Source: CAZVWV01 sp964631745
Lineage (GTDB): Bacteria > Bdellovibrionota_C > UBA2361 > JBGSMV01
Assembly (NCBI GenBank): GCA_964631745.1
Contig: CAZVWV010000052.1
Location: 1-22,729, forward strand
Direction of reading: 5' to 3'
Length of the DNA stretch: 22,729 nucleotides
Part shown: positions 1 through 6,047 of the stretch, piece after piece
Position numbering within the stretch: the first letter of the stretch is position 1
Layout of the letters: every line of letters starts with the position of its first letter
Notes under the pieces: generated by a model
What the model saw: the letters and a program-made list of their open reading frames with translations, nothing else
Databases searched by the model: none
Told to the model about the DNA's origin: nothing
Translations under genes and position numbers: made by a program

Positions 1-52
1 CCCCAACCTACGGATTTGGAATCCGTTGCTCTACCAATTGAGCTACAGGCGT
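1..52 (-). tRNA. tRNA-Trp (CCA anticodon), cut by window edge
   Basis: Read on the - strand, the segment gives a 5' acceptor half, the D-arm signature TAGCTCAATTGGTAGAGC and an anticodon arm whose loop carries CCA, so it decodes UGG (Trp). The T-arm and 3' acceptor half lie beyond base 1, so it is partial. It starts one base after the encoded CCA end of tRNA-Thr(GGT), so the two are surely one transcript. In many bacteria tRNA-Trp sits just upstream of secE in the same direction; here it points away from secE. Confidence 0.9.
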
Positions 53-53
53 A

Positions 54-129
<76 letters not shown>

Positions 130-407
130 TTGTGACTTGGGGGATTATCAGGCAGATTTATTGCGAAGTAAATAACACAGATTCGGAATGTTTTTCGCGG
201 CCTCCACAAAGAGCGGTGAACGGGTACTAAGAAATTGGAAGGCCGGGAAAAGAGTGCTGCCGACAATAGTTCGTGCTGATAGGCTTAAAATTTCAGGCCG
301 GGCTTTGAACTAAAGTTACACTTGGTCTAAACTTCAGTCGGCGGTGTGCTCGGTTGAAAGTTATTGTTAGACCTGGTAGCCTAAACACATCTTTTTATAA
401 TAGCCTT
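130..407. other. Divergent intergenic region between tRNA genes
   Basis: This 278-base gap separates the - strand Thr/Trp pair from the + strand tRNA-Thr(TGT). No ORF here looks like a gene. It presumably holds divergent promoters. On the + strand TTGAAA (354-359) is followed after 17 bases by a poor TAGCCT, and a perfect TATAAT lies at 396-401, six bases before the mature tRNA 5' end, but without a convincing -35. Confidence 0.5.
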
Positions 408-483
408 GCCAACTTAGCTCAGCTGGTAGAGCAGCGGTTTTGTAAACCGCAGGTCGTCGGTTCGAGTCCGACAGTTGGCTCCA
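408..483 (+). tRNA. tRNA-Thr (TGT anticodon)
   Basis: Acceptor arms GCCAACT (408-414) and AGTTGGC (473-479) pair perfectly. The anticodon stem is GCGGT/ACCGC with TGT at 441-443, decoding ACA. The T-arm is GGTTCGAGTCC. Discriminator U at 480 and encoded CCA at 481-483. In E. coli the equivalent thrU begins the cluster Thr-Tyr-Gly-Thr-tufB. Here the next tRNA (Gly) is 1.2 kb away, separated by inserted protein-coding sequence. Confidence 0.95.
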
Positions 484-530
484 AGATTTTGTAGCAGACC
501 AGTATGATTTTAGATTGACAAAATACTTTG

Positions 531-830
531 ATGAAAACTACAAAGGGCCTGCTGCTACTCATAACGATTATTTCATATTCATTATTTATTTCCCCTTCTC
601 TCGGCTTAGCAGAAAATCTGCGCATAGGTTACATCGGCGCATTAACTGGAGTCGCAGCAGCTATTGGCACAGAGATAGCAAAGGTACTTGAGGTTTCAAT
701 TGACGAAATCAATCAAGCTGATGGAATTTTGGTGGTAGATACTCTTGATTGTAACAATGAAATCGTAAAAATATCACAGTTGCACACTTGCCTTGCTACA
801 AGAACGGCGAGCATAGGAGAAACTTTTTAG
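531..830 (+). pseudogene. Truncated LivK-type periplasmic binding protein
   Basis: The reading frame (ATG at 531; a TTG precedes it) begins with a clear signal peptide: basic start, hydrophobic core LLLLITIISYSLFI, then a likely cleavage near GLAEN. It continues with LRIGYIGALTGVAAAIGTEI, the typical opening of a branched-chain amino-acid or urea ABC transporter receptor (Peripla_BP_6 family). Such proteins have about 370-420 residues; here similarity fades after about residue 70 and the frame stops at residue 99, so the ligand-binding lobes are missing. No permease or ATPase genes are nearby. I read it as a 5' gene fragment carried in the insert between the tRNA genes. A small secreted protein derived from it cannot be excluded. 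No good Shine-Dalgarno was seen. Confidence 0.7.
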
Positions 831-888
831 ATACGATAACGGGAAATTGGTGACTCTGATTTAATTTATTAGAGTTGAAAGGTCAATT

Positions 889-1152
889 ATGGAAACGACT
901 TCATTCAAAAAGATCCGTGAGGAACATCCAAGTAAGTTCTTGGTGCTTGTTGATTACGATGAGAACGAGCTTTCAACCGGCGAGATTGAGATACTGAGTG
1001 CTCGTTACTATCACGTCTACGACACGATTAATGAGATGTATGATGCATATCGTGATTTGAAGCGAAAAGGACAAAAGGCTGTAATTTGCACTCCTGATTA
1101 TCAGGATCGCTTTGTAATTGAAAGACGTCCAAGTATGCGAATATTTGGATGA
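889..1152 (+). CDS. Small protein paired with aspartic protease
   Basis: This 87-residue soluble protein has no signal peptide or membrane segment. It starts at ATG 889 with AAAGG about six bases upstream. The composition is mixed alpha/beta and highly charged, opening with a KIREEHPSKFLVLVDYDE stretch and ending with QDRFVIERRPSMRIFG. I do not recognise a catalytic motif. Its stop overlaps the start of the next gene (ATGA at 1149-1152), so the two are translationally coupled. Small proteins of this general kind (KIREEHP-like start, about 80-90 aa) are, as I recall, often encoded just before retropepsin-like genes in diverse bacteria; that link is an inference. It could be a substrate, chaperone or regulator of the protease. 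Confidence 0.75.
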   Translation: METTSFKKIREEHPSKFLVLVDYDENELSTGEIEILSARYYHVYDTINEMYDAYRDLKRKGQKAVICTPDYQDRFVIERRPSMRIFG

Positions 1153-1532
1153 TTAGGTTTGAGCTTGTTGGCGGGTTAATTATTTTGCCGATTGTGTTTG
1201 AATACAGCACAAAGGTGAAAGTTAAAGCGGATGCCTTAGTTGATACTGGTTCGGCGGGCACGGCATTGGATATTAATTTGCTTAAATTGGATCCTTCACG
1301 GGCTTCACGGATTGTAGAGCTTGCGGGCGTTGGTGGGAGTCAGGATGTTGTGATTCAGCGGGTAGACGGCATCAATTTTGTGAACAAATTGATTTCAGAC
1401 TTTGAGGTTGAGTTCGGTGATGTCTCTACAAAGTTTGGATTTAATGCTATTATCGGCTCTGACTTGCTTGATGCTCTTGGTGTTTGTATTGATTATGAGA
1501 GCAGGGCGCTTTCATCCAAGCTAAACCTGTAA
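1149..1532 (+). CDS. Retropepsin-like (clan AA) aspartic protease
   Basis: The 127-residue protein carries the aspartyl-protease active-site motif DTGS (A-L-V-D-T-G-S-A-G) near residues 32-35 and a C-terminal hydrophobic-hydrophobic-Gly segment NAIIGSDLLDALG, which matches the second conserved loop of retroviral-type proteases. At this length it holds one lobe and must dimerise to form an active site, as retropepsins do. It has no signal peptide, so it probably acts in the cytoplasm. Its ATG overlaps the stop of the 87-aa gene by one base more than a simple junction (ATGA). The pair sits in AT-rich DNA between tRNA genes, suggesting acquisition. The substrate is unknown. The family call is good; the biological role is open. 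Confidence 0.8.
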   Translation: MIRFELVGGLIILPIVFEYSTKVKVKADALVDTGSAGTALDINLLKLDPSRASRIVELAGVGGSQDVVIQRVDGINFVNKLISDFEVEFGDVSTKFGFNAIIGSDLLDALGVCIDYESRALSSKLNL

Positions 1533-1641
1533 AGCGATTTGTAGCCCAATCGACTTTTTGGTTACTTGTATTATGTCGCTTTTGTATTAATATGGGCCTC
1601 CTCTAGAGCGCCCGGCTGACTTAGTTCGGAGGCTGTATCTG

Positions 1642-1673
1642 CTTTGTTATCGACTTTGGTGGTAATAACAAAG
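1642..1673. repeat. 9-bp inverted repeat ahead of tRNA-Gly
   Basis: CTTTGTTAT at 1642-1650 and ATAACAAAG at 1665-1673 are perfect complements with a 14-base loop, ending five bases before the tRNA-Gly 5' end. No T-run follows, so it is not a standard terminator. It could be a pre-tRNA processing hairpin or a protein-binding site. Confidence 0.6.
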
Positions 1674-1678
1674 GAAAT

Positions 1679-1752
1679 GCGGCAGTAGCTCAGTTGGCTA
1701 GAGCATCAGCCTTCCAAGCTGAGGGTCGCGAGTTCGAGTCTCGTCTGCCGCT
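1679..1752 (+). tRNA. tRNA-Gly (TCC anticodon)
   Basis: Acceptor arms GCGGCAG (1679-1685) and CTGCCGC (1745-1751) pair perfectly; the discriminator is U at 1752. The anticodon loop carries TCC at 1713-1715, decoding GGA and GGG. The T-arm is GAGTTCGAGTCTC. The CCA end is not encoded, unlike the two tRNA-Thr genes, so it relies on CCA-adding enzyme. tRNA-Tyr follows after 22 bases, probably on the same transcript. Confidence 0.95.
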
Positions 1753-1774
1753 TATTTCTTTATTTTTCTCCTCG

Positions 1775-1857
1775 GGTGAGGTGGCCGAGTGGCTAAAGGC
1801 GGCAGACTGTAAATCTGCTGACGTAAGTCTACGGGGGTTCGAATCCCTCCCTCACCA
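1775..1857 (+). tRNA. tRNA-Tyr (GTA anticodon)
   Basis: This 83-base class II tRNA has acceptor arms GGTGAGG (1775-1781) and CCTCACC (1850-1856), a GTA anticodon inside the CAGACTGTAAATCTG arm, a long variable arm (GACGTAAGTC) and the T-arm GGGTTCGAATCCC. Discriminator A is at 1857; CCA is not encoded. It is the last tRNA before secE; its transcript may continue into the secE leader. Confidence 0.95.
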
Positions 1858-2044
1858 TTTTTGTATCTTGTTGAATTCATTAGCTTATATCATCGTTCGG
1901 GCGATGATTCGATTTGGGTCAGCGGGCCCGATTTAGCCGTTCGCCTTGCCAGGTTTCGAGCTGGAACGCGCCTTTGAATTAATTTGCTCTAGTTTCAAAG
2001 TTAATTTCTGCCAGTGTTTGCAGTTAGATTATAAATTTGCTACA

Positions 2045-2084
2045 GTCCCATCTCTAAAATTTTCGTCCCATTTTGTTGTGGGAC
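2045..2084. repeat. GTCCCA direct repeat and hairpin
   Basis: GTCCCAT occurs at 2045-2051 and again at 2065-2071. The second copy can pair with TGGGAC at 2079-2084 (6-bp stem, loop TTTTGTTG). The first copy could pair with the same TGGGAC, giving two mutually exclusive hairpins upstream of secE. Confidence 0.55.
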
Positions 2085-2139
2085 AGGTCAGCAAAAGCAG
2101 CGACTTAGCATGATTTTGGGCTTCGTAATTAGGATGGCC

Positions 2140-2195
2140 GTAATAGTACGGTCGTTATAGTACGGTCGGTATATTACGGCGGTAATTTTTCGGGG
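2140..2195. repeat. 14-bp tandem repeat upstream of secE
   Basis: Three full units and one partial unit of 14 bp follow each other: GTAATAGTACGGTC, GTTATAGTACGGTC, GGTATATTACGGCG, then GTAATTTTTCGG. Each full unit carries an AT-rich half resembling a -10 box and TACGG. The first TACGG also pairs with CCGTA at 2138-2142. It could be repeated operators for a regulator of the operon or a slippage array. Confidence 0.7.
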
Positions 2196-2271
2196 GCTGG
2201 ACGGAAAAGCGAAGAGTCAAAGCAGGGTGGTGTGTGCGCTGGTTTTGTTTGGCAAATGAGAATTTTTTGAT

Positions 2272-2499
2272 ATGAGTAATCAAGTGAATGCGGCAGGAAA
2301 TACGACTGAGTCGACTGTTGGGAGAGGGCTCGGATACTTTCGTGCCAGCGTCGATGAGCTGAAGAAAATCAGCCATCCCACGCGGCAAGAGGCTACGCAG
2401 CTAACGATTGCGACTCTGTTTATTATCTGCTTCATAGCAATCTGCTTAATGGCGCTAGATATGATTTTTAAGCAGTTAATGGTGGCTTTACTTGGTTAG
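2272..2499 (+). CDS. secE: Preprotein translocase subunit SecE
   Basis: SecE clamps SecY in the inner-membrane SecYEG export channel. The 75-residue product has the short bacterial form: a polar N-terminus, the conserved amphipathic stretch FRASVDELKKISHPTRQEAT (residues about 24-43) and one transmembrane helix (LFIICFIAICLMALDMIF). The single-helix form is normal outside the enteric bacteria, whose SecE has three. Position directly before nusG is the conserved arrangement and settles the assignment. The start ATG lacks a strong Shine-Dalgarno (GAGAA only, about ten bases upstream). Confidence 0.95.
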   Translation: MSNQVNAAGNTTESTVGRGLGYFRASVDELKKISHPTRQEATQLTIATLFIICFIAICLMALDMIFKQLMVALLG

Positions 2500-2516
2500 G
2501 GAAATATCGCTGGAGC

Positions 2517-2561
2517 TTCAGCTAAAAAATATGCCAATGCGTATGCAAAACTTTAGCTGAA
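2517..2561 (+). promoter_or_regulatory. Hairpin between secE and nusG
   Basis: TTCAGCTAAA (2517-2526) and TTTAGCTGAA (2552-2561) form a perfect 10-bp stem with a 25-base loop, ending 13 bases before the nusG ATG. No U-run follows. The stem would sit in the nusG ribosome-loading region and could modulate nusG translation or be an RNase cleavage site. Confidence 0.6.
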
Positions 2562-2574
2562 AAAGATTTTTAAG

Positions 2575-3354
2575 ATGACTGACGAAAATTCACAAGTTAC
2601 AGATAACCTCGAAGCCGTTGAAGCGGCCACAGAGAGCGCGGCGAACGTTGAAGTCTTGGGCTCCGATGCGACCGAATCGCACGGTAACGATCAACCCGTA
2701 AAAACTTCAATTGATGCGACCTCTGAGCCCGTTGTGGCGGAGCCCGGCGATTCTGAAAATGCTGAGAATGCCGAACCAGAGAAGAAAGTTCGCCCGCCGC
2801 GTGACAACTCCGGCAAAGATACCTCGCGCATGAACTGGTACGTGGTGCACGTCTATTCCGGCTTTGAACTTAAGGCCAAGCAAGCCCTTGATGAACGCAT
2901 TCGCACATTTAATATGGAGCCTGTTTTTGGTGAGGTGCGCGTGCCGCAGGAAACCGTGGTTGAGCTGATACGCGGTCAGAAAAAGACTTCTAGTCGGAAG
3001 TTTTTTCCTGGCTACATCTTAGTTCAAATGGAAGTGAACCAAGATAGCTGGCACTTAGTGAAAGAGACCCCAAAAATTACGGGTTTTGTGGGGGATGCTA
3101 CTGACCCTTCGCCGCTTTCGGAGGAAGAGGTGAGTCGTATCCTTGCGCAGGTCGAGGAGGGGGCAACTTCACCACGTTCTCGCATGACGTTTGAGCAAGG
3201 CGAGGCCGTTAAGGTGATAGACGGACCATTTACTGATTTTAACGGCACGGTTGACGCGGTTAACCCTGAAAAGGGTAAAGTGCGCGTGCTCATCAGTATC
3301 TTTGGTCGCGCCACCCCGGTTGAACTTGACTTTTTCCAGGTGGAGAAAAGTTAG
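2575..3354 (+). CDS. nusG: Transcription factor NusG, N-terminally extended
   Basis: NusG binds the RNA polymerase clamp, reduces pausing and links transcription to Rho and ribosomes. The NGN domain starts at about residue 87 (MNWYVVHVYSGFELKAKQAL) and contains the SRKFFPGYILVQM strand; the C-terminal KOW domain (FTDFNGTVDAVNPEKGKVRV) ends the protein. At 259 aa it exceeds the usual 175-185 by an Ala/Glu/Asp-rich, probably disordered 85-residue N-terminal tail. A start at the internal ATG 2830 would give a standard NusG, but that ATG has no better ribosome-binding site than 2575 and the upstream frame is open with coding-like codon use, so I keep the long form. rplK follows 45 bases later. 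Confidence 0.93.
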   Translation: MTDENSQVTDNLEAVEAATESAANVEVLGSDATESHGNDQPVKTSIDATSEPVVAEPGDSENAENAEPEKKVRPPRDNSGKDTSRMNWYVVHVYSGFELKAKQALDERIRTFNMEPVFGEVRVPQETVVELIRGQKKTSSRKFFPGYILVQMEVNQDSWHLVKETPKITGFVGDATDPSPLSEEEVSRILAQVEEGATSPRSRMTFEQGEAVKVIDGPFTDFNGTVDAVNPEKGKVRVLISIFGRATPVELDFFQVEKS

Positions 3355-3399
3355 GTAAAGAATAGAACATAAAGAAAGAATCTTTTAGAGAAAATCTAA

Positions 3400-3825
3400 A
3401 TGGCTAAAGAAGTTCAAGCGCAGGTAAAACTGCAAATCCCAGCCGGGCAGGCAAATCCTGCTCCTCCGATTGGTCCTGTATTGGGTCAGCACGGCGTTAA
3501 TATTATGGAGTTTTGCAAGCAGTTCAACGCAAAAACCCAGAAAAGCGCTGGTGAGGTAACTCCGGTTATCATCACGATCTACAAGGACCGAAGCTTTACC
3601 TTCGAGATCAAAACCCCACCGGTCTCTTATCTCTTGCTGAAGGCGTCCAAGGCTGAAAAGGGCTCTGGCGTTCCGAATCGTGACAAAGTTGGAAAGGTCT
3701 CGAAGGCTCAGGCTATGGAGATAGCCAAGGTGAAAATTCAAGACCTGAATGTTTACGATGTCGACGCGGCTTATAAATGCGTGTGTGGTACCGCCAGAAG
3801 TATGGGGATAGAGGTAACGGGTTGA
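3400..3825 (+). CDS. rplK: 50S ribosomal protein L11
   Basis: L11 forms the stalk base of the large subunit around the GTPase-associated 23S rRNA and helps trigger RelA-dependent stringent signalling. The 141-residue product has the family length. It shows the N-terminal AQVKLQIPAGQANPAPPIGP loop-helix with the Pro-rich segment contacted by thiopeptide antibiotics, GQHGVNIMEFCKQFNAKT, and the C-terminal rRNA-binding domain ending in CGTARSMGIEV. It lies between nusG and rplA as in most bacteria. The ribosome-binding site is weak (AGAGAAA). Confidence 0.98.
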   Translation: MAKEVQAQVKLQIPAGQANPAPPIGPVLGQHGVNIMEFCKQFNAKTQKSAGEVTPVIITIYKDRSFTFEIKTPPVSYLLLKASKAEKGSGVPNRDKVGKVSKAQAMEIAKVKIQDLNVYDVDAAYKCVCGTARSMGIEVTG

Positions 3826-3932
3826 TGCGAAGGTCCTAATTAGACCTAAAATTTTGACTTAGAATAGAGCTGCGATAAAGCTGAAAATGCGAAAGAGCTA
3901 AAGAGTCGCGCTTTGTTGAGGTCTGGCTAAGT

Positions 3933-3958
3933 GATGGAGAGGCCATCCGCAGGGATGG
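3933..3958 (+). promoter_or_regulatory. Alternative hairpins in rplK-rplA gap
   Basis: GATGG (3933-3937), CCATC (3943-3947) and GATGG (3954-3958) alternate, so CCATC can pair with either flank (loops of 5 and 6 bases). The unusually long 191-base rplK-rplA gap and the GGGATGG element make an L1-binding autoregulatory site possible, since L1 represses the L11 operon in other bacteria. I could not confirm the L1 consensus. Confidence 0.4.
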
Positions 3959-4016
3959 TTTTGGTGTAAGGCTCGCGCCAACTGTGTTTTGATTTGATAG
4001 ATGTGTTTGGAACTTT

Positions 4017-4709
4017 ATGGCTGGAAAAAGAATTAAGAAGCTAAGAGAGAAGATTGAGGTCGAGACTTTGTATCCGTTTGCTGAAGCCTGTCGGCTCGTG
4101 GCGGAAAGCAAGTCCTGCAAGTTTGACGAAACTGTCGATCTGTCGATTCGGTTGGGAGTTGATTCCAGAAAGGCAGAGCAGAACGTTCGCGGCAGTGTGG
4201 CCTTGCCTCATGGGCTTGGCAAGAATATCCGTGTGGTTGTGTTCGCCCGTGGCGACAAAGCAAAAGAAGCCCAGGATGCCGGAGCGGACGAGGTTGGGGC
4301 TGAAGATTTAGTTGAAAAGATCAAAGGTGGTTTTATGGATTTTGATTCCGTAGTCGCCACCCCTGATATGATGGGCCAGGTTGGAAAGATCGGTAAGGTT
4401 TTAGGGCCGCGTGGTCTTATGCCGTCCCCAAAAATCGGCACTGTCACCGCCGATGTGGGTAATGTTGTAAAGGCAGTCAAAGCTGGTCGAGCCGAATACC
4501 GCGTTGAGAAAGCCGGTATCGTGCACGTAGCCTGTGGAAAAGCATCATTTGGCGCAGATAAAATTAAAGAGAACGTGGCCGCCATTATGCAGGCCTTAAT
4601 AAAGGCCAAGCCATCAAGCAGTAAGGGCATTTACCTTAAGACCGCAACTTTGAGTCTCACGATGGGGCCTGGCGTTAAGGTAGATCTTTCTGAGTTTAGA
4701 TCGGTTTAA
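4017..4709 (+). CDS. rplA: 50S ribosomal protein L1
   Basis: L1 forms the mobile L1 stalk that helps eject deacylated tRNA from the E site and, in many bacteria, represses its own operon by binding mRNA. The 230-residue product is full length. It shows the domain I start AGKRIKKLREKI, the LGVDSRKAEQNVRGSVALPHG rRNA-binding segment split over residues about 48-68, and the hallmark GKVLGPRGLMPSPKIGTVT around residues 126-144. GGAA lies five bases before the ATG. The 191-base gap from rplK is longer than usual for this operon. Confidence 0.98.
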   Translation: MAGKRIKKLREKIEVETLYPFAEACRLVAESKSCKFDETVDLSIRLGVDSRKAEQNVRGSVALPHGLGKNIRVVVFARGDKAKEAQDAGADEVGAEDLVEKIKGGFMDFDSVVATPDMMGQVGKIGKVLGPRGLMPSPKIGTVTADVGNVVKAVKAGRAEYRVEKAGIVHVACGKASFGADKIKENVAAIMQALIKAKPSSSKGIYLKTATLSLTMGPGVKVDLSEFRSV

Positions 4710-4794
4710 GAGCAAGGTTTATTTAATACAGATTATTTATACAGAGTTCCTGGAAGAAGGCTAAGAGGAAAACTAAGAGAGAGCGAGGTCGCAC

Positions 4795-5349
4795 ATGAAT
4801 AAAGCAGAGAAACAAGCGGAAGTTGATAAGTTAGCGGAGCGCATGACAGCGGCCGAGATGGCGATCTTGGCGGAATATCGAGGTTTGACAGTTGCTCAGG
4901 TAACCGATCTTCGCAAGCAACTAAACTCCAAAGGGGTGCGCGGCAAGGTTGTGAAAAATACCTTGGCTAAACTTGCTGTCAATAAGGTGCTAAAAGACGC
5001 AGAGAAAACCGACATTGAAAAATTTCTTGAGCTGTTTAATGGGACGAGCTTTGTAATCCTTTCGCAAGAGGATGTTGTTGGACCGGCTAAGGTGGCAGCA
5101 GATTTTGCTAAAGCGCATGAGCACTTTAAGATAAAAGGTGGCTGGTTCGAGAACAAGTTCGTCGATAAAGCGGGGGTAGAAGCGATTTCGAGCTTGCCAA
5201 GCAAGGAAGAGACCTTGGCTAAGCTGTTGGCGCTTATTAATACACCGGCTACGCAGTTGTTGCGCGTGATGAAGGCACCAGCCGAACAGCTGGCGCGTTT
5301 ACTCGCCGCATACAAAGACAAACTGGGTGACAAACAGGGTCAGGCTTAA
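4795..5349 (+). CDS. rplJ: 50S ribosomal protein L10
   Basis: L10 anchors L7/L12 dimers to the ribosome and regulates the rplJL unit in many bacteria. The 184-residue protein has the N-terminal rRNA-binding domain (MTAAEMAILAEYRGLTVAQV, then RVVKNTLAK-like GKVVKNTLAK) and a C-terminal helix that binds L7/L12 (ALLNTPATQ-like ALINTPATQLLRVMKAPAEQ). GAGG sits six bases before the ATG. The 85-base leader is short for a classical L10 binding site, and I could not identify one. Confidence 0.97.
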   Translation: MNKAEKQAEVDKLAERMTAAEMAILAEYRGLTVAQVTDLRKQLNSKGVRGKVVKNTLAKLAVNKVLKDAEKTDIEKFLELFNGTSFVILSQEDVVGPAKVAADFAKAHEHFKIKGGWFENKFVDKAGVEAISSLPSKEETLAKLLALINTPATQLLRVMKAPAEQLARLLAAYKDKLGDKQGQA

Positions 5350-5401
5350 GAAATTTAGGGAATAATTTTTATTTTTGGATTTTTTGAAATAGGAGTGAAC
5401 C

Positions 5402-5788
5402 ATGAGTGAAGCATCAAGCGTAACATTGGAGCAAGTTACCACATTCATCAAGAATATGTCTTTGATGGATGCTGCCACGCTCGTAAAGAAGCTAGAGGAA
5501 GAGCTTGGAGTGTCTGCTGCTGCCCCGGTTGCCATGATGGCCGCTGGCGCTGCACCTGCCGCTGCTGCTGAGGAGAAGACAGAGTTTACCCTTGTGCTCG
5601 ATAGCGCCGGAACTGACCGAGTTAAGGTCATTAAGGTCGTTCGCGAGATTACGGGACTTGGCTTAAAAGAGGCTAAGGACTTGGTGGACGCTGCTCCTAA
5701 GACCCTCAAAGAAAACGTTGGCAAGGCAGAGGCCGAGGACTTCAAGAAGAAACTTGAGGAAGCCGGGGCCAAAGCTACCCTTAAGTAG
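5402..5788 (+). CDS. rplL: 50S ribosomal protein L7/L12
   Basis: L7/L12 is the multi-copy stalk protein that recruits elongation factors. The 128-residue product has the N-terminal dimerisation domain (VTTFIKNMSLMDAATLVKKL), an Ala-rich hinge (about residues 38-58) and the C-terminal factor-binding domain (EKTEFTLVLDSAGTDRVKVI, then LGLKEAKDLVDAAPKTLKE). It has the best ribosome-binding site of the operon (AGGAGTG), matching the higher demand for this protein. It is followed by a 259-base gap with a hairpin and a candidate promoter before rpoB. Confidence 0.98.
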   Translation: MSEASSVTLEQVTTFIKNMSLMDAATLVKKLEEELGVSAAAPVAMMAAGAAPAAAAEEKTEFTLVLDSAGTDRVKVIKVVREITGLGLKEAKDLVDAAPKTLKENVGKAEAEDFKKKLEEAGAKATLK

Positions 5789-5835
5789 TGCCCTAAACAG
5801 GGACAGGCTGGGAGCTAGAGTAGGGTAACCAGCGC

Positions 5836-5868
5836 TGCCGTGGCCGAAACCTCGTTTCGGTCACGGCA
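5836..5868 (+). terminator. Hairpin in rplL-rpoB gap (attenuator-like)
   Basis: TGCCGTGGCCGAAA (5836-5849) pairs with TTTCGGTCACGGCA (5855-5868) over 14 bp with one G-U, loop CCTCG. No U-run follows, so full intrinsic termination is doubtful. In E. coli the same gap holds an attenuator and an RNase III site that lower rpoBC expression relative to rplJL; a similar role is likely here. Confidence 0.65.
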
Positions 5869-5875
5869 TAAGCTA

Positions 5876-5905
5876 TTGCACCTACTTGTGTTTTCTGAAT
5901 ATAAT
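5876..5905 (+). promoter_or_regulatory. Candidate internal promoter for rpoBC
   Basis: A perfect -10 TATAAT (5900-5905) is preceded after 18 bases by a weak -35 TTGCAC (5876-5881). It lies just past the rplL-rpoB hairpin, leaving about 140 bases of leader before rpoB. An internal promoter here would make up for attenuation, but the -35 match is poor. Confidence 0.45.
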
Positions 5906-6047
5906 TTGCGGCAGTCGGGACACGGCGCTTTGTTATCGGAATTAGAGAACGCTGATCACAATTTTTATTTAATTTGACCGGAAGAATCGCTCCGAAAGGG
6001 ACTGTGTGTCCGCGGAGCCTTTTGCCGTTCAATTCGTTGAGACCGTT

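Larger units (their letters stand above)
1858..2271. other. Long leader/promoter region of secE, no gene
   Basis: There is no credible ORF in these 414 bases. The region holds a GTCCCA repeat/hairpin (2045-2084) and a 14-bp tandem array (2140-2195) containing -10-like TATAGT and TATATT hexamers. The secE-nusG operon promoter most likely lies here, but I found no well-spaced -35/-10 pair. Confidence 0.5.

Noticed and set aside
1608..1635. Sequence GGCTGACTTAGTTCGG as a tRNA remnant or attachment-site copy
   Set aside because: Only a few bases match the tRNA-Thr 5' region; no acceptor or T-arm copy is present, so no direct-repeat att pair is supported.
3024..3314. Long antisense reading frames opposite nusG, rplA, rpoB and rpoC
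   Set aside because: They mirror strongly conserved genes, have no family resemblance and arise from codon bias of the real genes.
3838..3858. GGTCCTAATTAGACC and TTGACT after rplK as promoter or terminator
   Set aside because: The palindrome is interrupted and too short for a hairpin loop, and TTGACT has no -10 at proper spacing (GATAAA is 14 bases away).
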